NCBI GenBank assembly: GCA_958352855.1
Contig: CATWQE010000109.1
Location: 1-7,073, forward strand
From: an uncultured Bacillota bacterium
Lineage (GTDB): Bacteria > Bacillota > Clostridia > Lachnospirales > Lachnospiraceae
Reading direction: 5' to 3'
Length of the DNA stretch: 7,073 nt
The notes under the pieces were generated by a model. The model was not told the DNA's origin. It worked only from the letters and a program-made list of their open reading frames with translations, and did no database searches. Positions 1-5,985 of this stretch are shown here, piece by piece. The position numbers were made by a program, and so were the translations under genes. Each line of letters starts with the position of its first letter. Within the stretch, counting starts at the first letter, position 1.

Positions 1-56
1 GTATTCCGTTAAAACCCCTGTTTTCAAGGCATAAGGGGATAGGGGTACAGTTTACG
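1..56. other. Sequence of unclear origin abutting the ABC ATPase remnant
   Basis: This stretch stays open in the frame of the ATPase remnant that follows, but it encodes residues that do not resemble the part of an ABC ATPase expected before Walker B. No LSGGQ signature helix and no hydrophobic strand of the usual ILA-type can be seen. It contains a GC-rich inverted repeat, ACCCCT at 14-19 against AGGGGT at 41-46, with a further AGGGG at 34-38 giving an alternative pairing. It may be the end of a mobile element, a deletion junction or an assembly edge. No recombinase gene or known terminal repeat lies in the window to decide between these. Confidence 0.4.
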
Positions 57-245
57 GACGAACCGACAGGCAACCTGGACTCCCGGACCAGCCAGGATGT
101 TTTGGGACTTTTAAAAGTCACCAGTGAACAGTTTGGGCAGACTATGGTGATGATTACCCATAACGAAGAAATTGCCCAGATGGCAGACCGCATCCTCCGT
201 ATTGAAGATGGAACGCTTGTAGAGGATGGTGAAACCTATGAATAA
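57..245 (+). pseudogene. ABC transporter ATP-binding protein, C-terminal remnant (MacB/LolD type)
   Basis: Reading from 57, the protein starts with DEPTGNLDS, which is the Walker B acidic pair plus the D-loop of the MacB/LolD/BceA class of ABC ATPases. It continues to an H-loop histidine in MVMITHNEE and the usual C-terminal end ADRILRIEDG. It stops with TAA at 243-245, overlapping the start of the permease gene. This subunit would hydrolyse ATP on the cytoplasmic face to drive the permease encoded next. Only about 62 residues of a normal ~220-250 are recognisable. The 18 codons before the aspartate do not match the family, so Walker A, Q-loop and signature are absent from what can be seen. 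I call it a broken gene, but the window begins only 56 bases earlier, so the true extent is unknown. An intact gene with a sequencing or assembly fault at its 5' side is the alternative. Confidence 0.68.
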
Positions 246-2826
246 AGTGAAAAATAAAAAAATCATCCGAAAAATTGCAGATCGGACCTTACAGGCAAAA
301 AAGAGCAGGAATCTTATTGGGATTTTGGCGATTGTACTCACCTCTGTTTTATTTACCGCAGTGTTTACCATTGGCGGCAGTCTGGTAAAAAAACAGCAGG
401 AGGAAACCATGCGTCAGGTAGGCGGCTCTGCCCATGCAGGATACAAATATTTGACAAAAGATGAGTATGAGATTGTAAAAAAGGATAAAAAACTAAAGGC
501 TGTTTCCAGCAGGATTGTGGTGGGAGATGCTGTGAATGAGGAGTTTTTGAAGCTTCCAACAGAAATCGGATATTATGAAGATTTAGAAGCCAAGTGGAGT
601 TTTTGTTATCCAGAGGTTGGTCACATGCCTCAAAAAGAAGAGGAACTGGTGACCAGTGATTTAGTTTTGAAAGCTCTTGGGATTCCTTGTAAGGTGGGAG
701 AAAAAGTTCCTGTAAAAGTTGATGTGAATGGAACAGTATACGAGAAAACCTTTACTCTCAGCGGATATTTTACAGGGGATACTATTTCTATGGCACAAGT
801 CATGGCAGTTTCAAAAGAATTTCAGGAAAAAGCAGCGCCAGAGCAGACAGAATCCAGAATGAAAGGCAACAAAGATGCGGGACTTTCTGCGGGATATCAT
901 ATGGTGGATTTTTATTTTCCTTTCAGTTTTTCTCTGGAGAAGCAGGTAGAAGCTCTTACAAAAAGATGTGGCTTCCCGGAAACAGTCAGCGTGGGAGTAA
1001 ACTGGGCCTATCTGGGACAGGATTTAGAAATGGGAACAATCCTGGGAATCCTTGGGATGATGCTCATGGTTGGATTTGCCGGTTATCTGCTGATTTATAA
1101 TGTGTTTTATATTAATGTTTATGCGGATATCCGTTATTATGGACTGTTGAAAACAGTAGGAACAACCACAAAACAATTAAAGCGTATGATTCGACGTCAG
1201 GCGTATATGCTCTCTGCATTTGGGATTCCCATAGGAATGATTTTGGGAGCTGTTGTGGGAATGGTACTTCTCCCGGTCATTATGAATCATCTGACCTTTG
1301 CGGCTTCTACTACAAGCACCATACAGTGGAATCCATGGATTTTTCTTGGGGCAGGGCTTTTCTCCCTGATTACAGTACGGATAAGCTGCCAGAAGCCGGG
1401 AACCATTGCTTCCAAGGTTTCTCCCATTGAGGCAGTGCGTTTTACAGAAGGTCAGAACCGGGCATTTCAGAAAAAAAGAAAAAAGAAGAGAAAGACCAGA
1501 ACAGTTTCACCCGCTGTTATGGCGGCAGCAAATATAGGCAGGAACAAAAAGAAACTTTGTATTGTGGTGGCATCCCTTTCCCTGAGTCTTATTTTAGTCA
1601 ATACTGTGTATAGTCTGATTTGTGGATTTAATATGGACCAGTTTGCACAGAACAGAACCTTAAGTGACTATATGGTGTTTGATGCCAGTCTGGATTCTTT
1701 TACAGTCTCTGGAACACAGGTGTTGGATGGGGTCACAAAGGAATTTCAGAATGACCTGAAAAAGCAAAAAGGTGTTACAGAAGTGGGAGGAATTTATATC
1801 AAGGAATTAGAAGGGCTTCTGTCAGAAGAGGAGTTTGGAGAATTTGACAAAAAAATCATTCAAAATCCAGAGGTAGAAGCCAATTTAAAAGACCTTTTCA
1901 AAGAGGAATATGAAGCTGCCATGGAAGGGTATAAAACCAAACATTCCATAGGAGCAGTGAAATATTATGGCATTGACCAGATGATTTTTGATAAAATGCA
2001 GTCCCTTATGGGGAAATTAGATTGGAACGCTTTTTCCAGCGGAAAGTATGTCATTGCCACAGGATATTTGACGGATGAACACGAGATGATAGTTCCCTAT
2101 CATGAACCAGGGGAAAAAGTTACCCTAAAAAATGAAAAGGGAGAGAGCAAAGAATATGAGGTTCTGGCAGTCTCTGACATCCCTTTTGCAGTCAGTACCC
2201 AGAGCTATGGTGTTTTTGACTGTACCTACATTCTTCCCAATGAGGAATTTCAGGAATTGTTCGGTCCCAGACAGCCCATGCGTCTGTTATTTAATGTAGA
2301 AAAGGAACAGGAAAAAGCTATGGAAACATGGATAGACCATTATTGTACTGTGACAAATTCAAATCTGCAGTATATTTCCAAAGCCAGCATTGCAAAAGAA
2401 TTCTCTGGTTTAAAAAATATGTATGCCATGATTGGAGGGATGCTGGCATTTATTTTAGCGTTGATTGGAATTTTGAACTTTGTGAATACCATGGCAGCAT
2501 CTATTCTTTCCAGAAAACAGGAATTTGCCGCACTGGAGGCAGTGGGGATGACCGGAAAACAGTTAAAAACCATGCTGTGTACAGAAGGAATTTATTATGC
2601 GGCAGGCACCATGGTGATTGCAGTATTGGTTTCTGTGATTTTAAACCTTACGGTTCTCAGGGGATTAGAGAATACCTTCTTTTTCTTTAAAAATCACTTC
2701 ACCTTACTGCCACTGGTTTTGTGTATCGTGCCATTGCTTTTGGTAGTGCTGGCAGTTCCTGTTCTGGGATATCAGAATATCCGCAGACAAAGCGTGGTGG
2801 AAAGGATGCGGGAAGGAGAAGTGTAG
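238..2826 (+). CDS. FtsX/MacB-family ABC transporter permease, 862 residues
   Basis: This is the integral membrane subunit of an ABC transporter of the FtsX-like permease class, the family that includes antimicrobial peptide and lipoprotein transporters. I place the start at ATG 238, which overlaps the upstream stop (ATGAATAA) and suggests translational coupling. ATG 226 has GAGG directly against it with no spacing. The protein has two lobes. A first helix lies near residues 26-47, then an extracytoplasmic domain to about 265, then three helices near 266-290, 324-346 and 367-383. The second lobe starts with a helix near 440-464, then a large external domain to about 728, then three helices near 729-753, 785-807 and 820-845. 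Coupling-type segments after the second and sixth helices read KTVGTTTKQLK (305-315) and EAVGMTGKQLK (767-777). A basic KKRKKKRK stretch joins the lobes. The reading frame is intact although its ATPase partner looks truncated. The substrate is unknown. No two-component system is in view. Confidence 0.93.
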   Translation: MNKVKNKKIIRKIADRTLQAKKSRNLIGILAIVLTSVLFTAVFTIGGSLVKKQQEETMRQVGGSAHAGYKYLTKDEYEIVKKDKKLKAVSSRIVVGDAVNEEFLKLPTEIGYYEDLEAKWSFCYPEVGHMPQKEEELVTSDLVLKALGIPCKVGEKVPVKVDVNGTVYEKTFTLSGYFTGDTISMAQVMAVSKEFQEKAAPEQTESRMKGNKDAGLSAGYHMVDFYFPFSFSLEKQVEALTKRCGFPETVSVGVNWAYLGQDLEMGTILGILGMMLMVGFAGYLLIYNVFYINVYADIRYYGLLKTVGTTTKQLKRMIRRQAYMLSAFGIPIGMILGAVVGMVLLPVIMNHLTFAASTTSTIQWNPWIFLGAGLFSLITVRISCQKPGTIASKVSPIEAVRFTEGQNRAFQKKRKKKRKTRTVSPAVMAAANIGRNKKKLCIVVASLSLSLILVNTVYSLICGFNMDQFAQNRTLSDYMVFDASLDSFTVSGTQVLDGVTKEFQNDLKKQKGVTEVGGIYIKELEGLLSEEEFGEFDKKIIQNPEVEANLKDLFKEEYEAAMEGYKTKHSIGAVKYYGIDQMIFDKMQSLMGKLDWNAFSSGKYVIATGYLTDEHEMIVPYHEPGEKVTLKNEKGESKEYEVLAVSDIPFAVSTQSYGVFDCTYILPNEEFQELFGPRQPMRLLFNVEKEQEKAMETWIDHYCTVTNSNLQYISKASIAKEFSGLKNMYAMIGGMLAFILALIGILNFVNTMAASILSRKQEFAALEAVGMTGKQLKTMLCTEGIYYAAGTMVIAVLVSVILNLTVLRGLENTFFFFKNHFTLLPLVLCIVPLLLVVLAVPVLGYQNIRRQSVVERMREGEV

Positions 2827-2836
2827 GAAAAAGAGC

Positions 2837-2865
2837 TTTACTTTTGTATCAGATTGTGATATGAT
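2837..2865 (+). promoter_or_regulatory. Sigma-A type promoter with extended -10, for the leader ORF and MFS gene
   Basis: The -35 TTTACT (2837-2842, 4 of 6 to consensus) is separated by exactly 17 bases from the -10 TATGAT (2860-2865, 5 of 6). TG sits one base before the -10, making an extended -10. Transcription would begin near 2872, about ten bases before the leader ORF's ribosome binding site. The promoter lies just after the permease stop codon, so the transporter has its own transcription start. Confidence 0.7.
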
Positions 2866-2870
2866 TCACA
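2855..2870. promoter_or_regulatory. Perfect palindrome TGTGA-N6-TCACA over the -10 (CRP/FNR-family-like operator)
   Basis: The bases TGTGATATGATTCACA have perfect 5-base arms, and the six-base spacer is exactly the predicted -10 hexamer. TGTGA-N6-TCACA is the known consensus for CRP/FNR-family regulators, including Bacillus Fnr and ArcR-type proteins. A protein bound here would block RNA polymerase, so repression is the expected outcome. No regulator gene is in the window, and a short palindrome could arise by chance, so the binding protein is inferred only. Confidence 0.5.
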
Positions 2871-2882
2871 TAAATTTTTGAG

Positions 2883-3068
2883 AAAAGGAGGCGCACAGAT
2901 GGGCTGGAAAACACCGTATTTGATGATTCAAAAAGGTAACTTTTTTGGTATTCAGGCTATCAGTGCGCCCATTTTTAAGGAATTTTAGTCTAAGACCAGA
3001 AGCAAGGTCTGTCTGTTTCAATTCAAAAAATGGGCATCATTCTAAAAAATTTAAGCAGGTGATGCGTT
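2883..3068 (+). promoter_or_regulatory. Putative translational attenuator with four competing RNA segments
   Basis: Four segments can pair. Segment 1 (GGCGCAC, 2890-2896) is perfectly complementary to segment 2a (GTGCGCC, 2963-2969). Segment 2b (GCCCATTTTT, 2967-2976) is perfectly complementary to segment 3 (AAAAATGGGC, 3026-3035). The bases GCATCA (3034-3039) pair perfectly with TGATGC (3060-3065), and two G-U pairs extend this helix to 3041/3058, so it covers the MFS Shine-Dalgarno AGGTGAT (3057-3063). The first two helices share 2967-2969 and the last two share 3034-3035, so they compete. A local hairpin AGACC/GGTCT (2993-2997, 3006-3010) lies between segments 2 and 3. A second, AAAAAG-GTAA-CTTTTT (2930-2945), lies in the leader ORF with a GNRA-type loop. 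No T-tract follows any stem, so control of translation fits better than control of transcription. Confidence 0.55.
2899..2988 (+). CDS. Leader peptide ORF, 29 codons, upstream of the MFS transporter
   Basis: ATG 2899 is preceded by AAAAGGAGG (2883-2891) with 7 bases of spacing, one of the best ribosome binding sites in the window, and the frame closes with TAG at 2986-2988. The peptide begins MGWKTPYLMI and ends SAPIFKEF. It has no signal peptide, no membrane helix and no run of one amino acid, so a classical amino-acid attenuator is unlikely. Its position (after a dedicated promoter, 80 bases before an efflux-type gene) and the involvement of its 3' codons in alternative RNA helices point to a cis-acting regulatory leader whose translation controls the transporter. 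The role is inferred. The peptide sequence itself is not one I recognise with certainty. Confidence 0.65.
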   Translation: MGWKTPYLMIQKGNFFGIQAISAPIFKEF

Positions 3069-4259
3069 ATGAATATCAAAAAACAACTTCGGAAATTATA
3101 TCTTTATGAACTTATCAGTGGTTTTCAAATTGTAGATGCAGTGTGGGTGGTATTTCTTTTGCAGCGTGGTTTTTCTATTGCGCAGGTTGGGATTGCAGAA
3201 GGTGTTTTTCACGTGGTGAGTATGTGCTGTGAAATTCCTAGCGGCATGTTGGCAGACCTCATAGGACGCAAAAGAACGTTGGTGTTGTCTGGACTGGTAT
3301 CAGCGGCAGGGTCTTTGTGCATGATTCTTACCGATGCGTTTTTCATGATTTTAGTTGCCATGGGTCTGAATGCATTAAGTTATAATCTGGTGTCCGGCTC
3401 AAGAGAAGCCCTGACCTATGACAGCCTTCTGGAGGCAGGAGTGCAGGAGGAATATTTGAGGGTGTCAGCCATACAGGAGAAATTGTATCTGTTTGTTTTT
3501 GCAGCAGCAAATTTATTCAGTGTGGTGACCGTATCATTGGGATATGAGAAAGGATATCTGATTTCTATGATTCAGGGCATCTGCTGTTCCATAGTGGCAT
3601 TCAGGCTTTGGGAACCCAGGAGAGAAAACACAAAAGAGCATGAAAAAAATAGAAATTGGACAGGGATTCTAAAAAAACATGTTACAGAAAGCGGAAAATT
3701 TTTTATCACTCATGGCTTTGCCGCACGCAGAATGTTGGTCAGTGGTGTGGCTGCTGCGGGATATTACATTGTTTTTATGCTATTACAGCAGCATTTAGTA
3801 GAGCAGGGGTTACAGGCAAAATGGATAGGAATTCCACTTCTCCTTATTTCTTTTGGTGGCATGGCAGGAGCATCTCTTGGAGAAAAGACAGGAAAGGTGA
3901 AAATAAAATTTCTGCTGCTTGCAGGTGGGGCGATAGAAGGCGTGTTCATTGTTTTTAGCGGTATGCAAGTATTGCCAGGATGCGTGCTGGCAGCGGCTTT
4001 GGCCCATGGGATATCGGAAATGCTGGCAATTCGTATTGGAGATGAAAATCAGAAAGTATTTTCCAGTGAAGTGCGCGCTACCATGATATCAGTAGAAAGT
4101 ATGGTTTACAGTGTTATTATGGTGGTATTAAGTCCTGTGGTTGGATGGCTGGCAGAGAAATTTTCCATATCCTGGGCTTTTGGCATTCTGGGAATCTTGG
4201 TTGGTTTTTGGGTCTGTATGTTGGTTTTGTTACCCAAAGAAAGCAACTTTCCAGATTGA
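3069..4259 (+). CDS. MFS transporter, efflux type, 396 residues
   Basis: This is a Major Facilitator Superfamily secondary transporter of normal length for a 12-helix member (about 400 residues), acting in the cytoplasmic membrane and probably driven by proton exchange. The clearest signature is motif A between helices 2 and 3, GMLADLIGRKR at residues 59-69, with the conserved Asp63 and Gly66-Arg67-Lys68. A charged hydrophilic segment at about 182-207 splits the two six-helix halves. The second half contains SSEVRATMISVES near 322-334, a conserved-looking loop in related drug transporters. The start ATG 3069 has AGGTGAT (3057-3063), a 7-base match to the anti-Shine-Dalgarno, with 5 bases of spacing. 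The upstream leader ORF and attenuator-like RNA suggest induction by a ribosome-acting compound, hence a drug exporter, but the substrate cannot be read from the sequence. It does not look like Mef, TetA or TetL as I know them. Confidence 0.9.
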   Translation: MNIKKQLRKLYLYELISGFQIVDAVWVVFLLQRGFSIAQVGIAEGVFHVVSMCCEIPSGMLADLIGRKRTLVLSGLVSAAGSLCMILTDAFFMILVAMGLNALSYNLVSGSREALTYDSLLEAGVQEEYLRVSAIQEKLYLFVFAAANLFSVVTVSLGYEKGYLISMIQGICCSIVAFRLWEPRRENTKEHEKNRNWTGILKKHVTESGKFFITHGFAARRMLVSGVAAAGYYIVFMLLQQHLVEQGLQAKWIGIPLLLISFGGMAGASLGEKTGKVKIKFLLLAGGAIEGVFIVFSGMQVLPGCVLAAALAHGISEMLAIRIGDENQKVFSSEVRATMISVESMVYSVIMVVLSPVVGWLAEKFSISWAFGILGILVGFWVCMLVLLPKESNFPD

Positions 4260-4284
4260 CAGAAGATTCCAGGACTGCTAATCT
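4256..4284 (+). promoter_or_regulatory. Probable promoter overlapping the MFS stop codon
   Basis: A consensus -35 TTGACA (4256-4261) contains the transporter's TGA stop. After 17 bases comes TAATCT (4279-4284), a poor -10 by itself (3 of 6) but preceded by TG at 4276-4277, making an extended -10. Transcription would start near 4291, leaving a very short 5' leader before AGGAGG at 4294-4299. It would give the downstream cysteine/lactate genes expression independent of the attenuator. Confidence 0.45.
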
Positions 4285-4308
4285 ATTACTAACAGGAGGA
4301 AAATGCCT

Positions 4309-4656
4309 ATGAGAAAAAACACCAAAAAAGTATGGATTGCTGTGGCAGGCGTTGTTTTAGCAGGAGTGCTGATGGCAGGAACTTTTCTTTATAAAGCTTA
4401 TGAAAATAAGATGAGCCAAAGTGTGTGCAATTTTGTTCCTCCGCCATGTTTTCAGGGTACGGTAGAAGCGGTGGACATTAAAAATAGTCAGATGACGGTT
4501 ACCATGGATGAGAAAAGCCTGGTACTGGACTGTGAGAAAGATTCCTACAAGCTTTATAATACAGAACCGGGTGATACGGTGAATTTCCGCTGTGAGGAGG
4601 AAAAACTGGAGGATGAACTGGTGGAAATCTGGCATTTTGACCGGGAAGAAGAGTAA
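4309..4656 (+). CDS. Small membrane-anchored or exported protein of unknown function, 115 residues
   Basis: I do not recognise this protein. I choose ATG 4309 because AGGAGG (4294-4299) then has 9 bases of spacing. The in-frame ATG at 4303 has only 3. The N-terminus is basic (RKNTKK) and followed by one hydrophobic segment at about residues 8-28, so it is either a signal peptide or a single membrane anchor with the rest outside the cell. No lipobox is visible. The remaining ~85 residues are acidic and look rich in beta strands, with a GTVEAVD...MTVTMD pattern and PGDTVNF, reminiscent of small OB-like exported domains. The fold is a guess. Four cysteines (40, 47, 75, 95) could form disulfides, and a PPP sits at 44-46. 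It lies 32 bases before the cysteine desulfidase gene and is probably co-transcribed with it. Confidence 0.82.
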   Translation: MRKNTKKVWIAVAGVVLAGVLMAGTFLYKAYENKMSQSVCNFVPPPCFQGTVEAVDIKNSQMTVTMDEKSLVLDCEKDSYKLYNTEPGDTVNFRCEEEKLEDELVEIWHFDREEE

Positions 4657-4688
4657 TACCAAGGACAAAAGAAGAGGATAAAAGATTT

Positions 4689-5963
4689 ATGGATGGAATA
4701 ATTTATGACGCGTATGTGAATATTTTAAAGGAGGAGCTTGTGCCGGCAATGGGCTGTACAGAACCCATTGCTATTGCCTATGCGGCAGCGGTAGCGAGAG
4801 AAACTCTGGGAAGTATGCCAAAATCGGTGCGAATCAGCGCCAGTGGAAATATTATTAAGAATGTAAAAAGTGTGGTAGTTCCCAATACAGGAGGGCTTCG
4901 TGGTATTGCCGCGGCGGCTGCTGCCGGTATTGTGGCAGGAAGGGCAGAGAAAAAGCTGGAGGTTCTGGCAGAGATTACAAAGGAAGAAATTGAGGAGATT
5001 TCAGATTATTTAAAAGAGGTGTCTTTCCAGCTTACTGCATCCCAGTCAGGCTGTATTTTTGACATTTATATTGAAGTGCAGGATGGGGAGCATAGCGCAG
5101 AGGTACAGATTCAGGGTCAGCACACCAATATTGTCCAGATTCGGAAAAACGGGGAGACTCTGTTTGGAAAAGAATATTCAGAAGAGGAAAACTGTGCAGG
5201 TACAGATAAAGGTCTGCTTACCGTAGAACAGATTATTCAGTTTGCAGATGAGGTGAAGATTTCAGATGTGGAGGAAACGATTACAAGACAGATTGAATAC
5301 AACACTGCCATTGCACAGGAAGGATTAAAAGGCAACTGGGGTGCCAATATCGGAAAAATTCTGCTTCAGTCCTATGGAAACAGTGTTCAGAACCGGGCGA
5401 AAGCCATGGCAGCAGCAGGTTCTGATGCCCGTATGAATGGCTGTGAAATGCCGGTGGTGATTAATTCAGGAAGTGGAAACCAGGGGATTACAGCCTCCCT
5501 TCCGGTTATTGTCTATGCAGAGGATATGAAGGTGTCCAGGGAAATGCTTATTCGCGCCCTGGTTGTTTCTAATCTGGTGTCCATTCATTTGAAATCCGGA
5601 ATTGGAACCTTATCTGCCTATTGCGGGGCGATTAGTGCAGGCTGTGGTGCCGGCGCCGGAATTACCTATCTTTATGGGGGAGATTACACCCAGGTGGCGC
5701 ACACCATTGTCAATGCCCTGGCGATTAATTCCGGTGTGGTGTGTGATGGGGCAAAGGCAAGCTGTGCGGCGAAGATAGCTTCTGCTGTGGAAGCTGGCAC
5801 GCTTGGAATGAAGATGTATCAGTTTGGCAGCCAGTTCTATGGAGGAGACGGAATCGTTGCCCAGGGAATAGAGGAAACCATTGACAATGTAGCCCAGCTT
5901 GCCAGAGATGGTATGCGGGAAACAGACAAGAAAATTATTGAAATCATGATTGATAAAATCTGA
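4689..5963 (+). CDS. cyuA: L-cysteine desulfidase, UPF0597 / CyuA (YhaM) family
   Basis: This cytoplasmic iron-sulfur enzyme family converts L-cysteine to pyruvate, ammonia and hydrogen sulfide. It is related in its C-terminal half to the alpha domain of iron-sulfur serine dehydratases. The 424 residues match the usual family length (about 430). The N-terminal family motif is PAMGCTEP with Cys23. A glycine/alanine-rich stretch follows at about 67-84. The C-terminal domain has NSGSGNQGITASLPV at 259-273, AYCGAISAGCGAGAG at 310-324 and VCDGAKASC at 351-359. Cys23, Cys312 and Cys352 have the spacing I recall for the cluster ligands of the Methanocaldococcus jannaschii enzyme, so the [4Fe-4S] site looks complete. 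The ribosome binding site is weak (AGAGG at 4673-4677, 11 bases before ATG). Activity on serine instead of cysteine cannot be excluded. It lies 22 bases before a D-lactate dehydrogenase gene that could use its pyruvate. Confidence 0.9.
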   Translation: MDGIIYDAYVNILKEELVPAMGCTEPIAIAYAAAVARETLGSMPKSVRISASGNIIKNVKSVVVPNTGGLRGIAAAAAAGIVAGRAEKKLEVLAEITKEEIEEISDYLKEVSFQLTASQSGCIFDIYIEVQDGEHSAEVQIQGQHTNIVQIRKNGETLFGKEYSEEENCAGTDKGLLTVEQIIQFADEVKISDVEETITRQIEYNTAIAQEGLKGNWGANIGKILLQSYGNSVQNRAKAMAAAGSDARMNGCEMPVVINSGSGNQGITASLPVIVYAEDMKVSREMLIRALVVSNLVSIHLKSGIGTLSAYCGAISAGCGAGAGITYLYGGDYTQVAHTIVNALAINSGVVCDGAKASCAAKIASAVEAGTLGMKMYQFGSQFYGGDGIVAQGIEETIDNVAQLARDGMRETDKKIIEIMIDKI

Positions 5964-5985
5964 TAAGTATAAGGAGGAACAGACA

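Noticed and set aside
226..237. Upstream ATG at 226 as the start of the ABC permease
   Set aside because: GAGG lies directly against it with no spacing. ATG 238 overlaps the upstream stop in the usual coupled arrangement and gives the typical family N-terminus.
2328..2690. 120-codon + strand frame inside the permease gene
   Set aside because: It is fully contained in the permease coding region in another frame, and its odd composition (many C, W, H) is typical of a shadow frame.
2827..2860. Terminator directly after the permease gene
   Set aside because: Only a weak AAAG/CTTT match with a two-base gap is present, with no stable stem and no T-run. This stretch is better explained by the promoter.
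3026..3055. Intrinsic terminator formed by the 2967-2976/3026-3035 helix
   Set aside because: The downstream bases are ATCATTCTAAAAAATTT with no T-tract directly after the stem, and the loop is about 49 bases. It fits an RNA switch helix better than a terminator.
5950..5985. ATG 5950 as the start of the D-lactate dehydrogenase
   Set aside because: It lies inside the desulfidase gene and adds 12 polar residues foreign to the family. ATG 5986 has AAGGAGG at 8 bases and begins with the usual MKILFFD-type strand.
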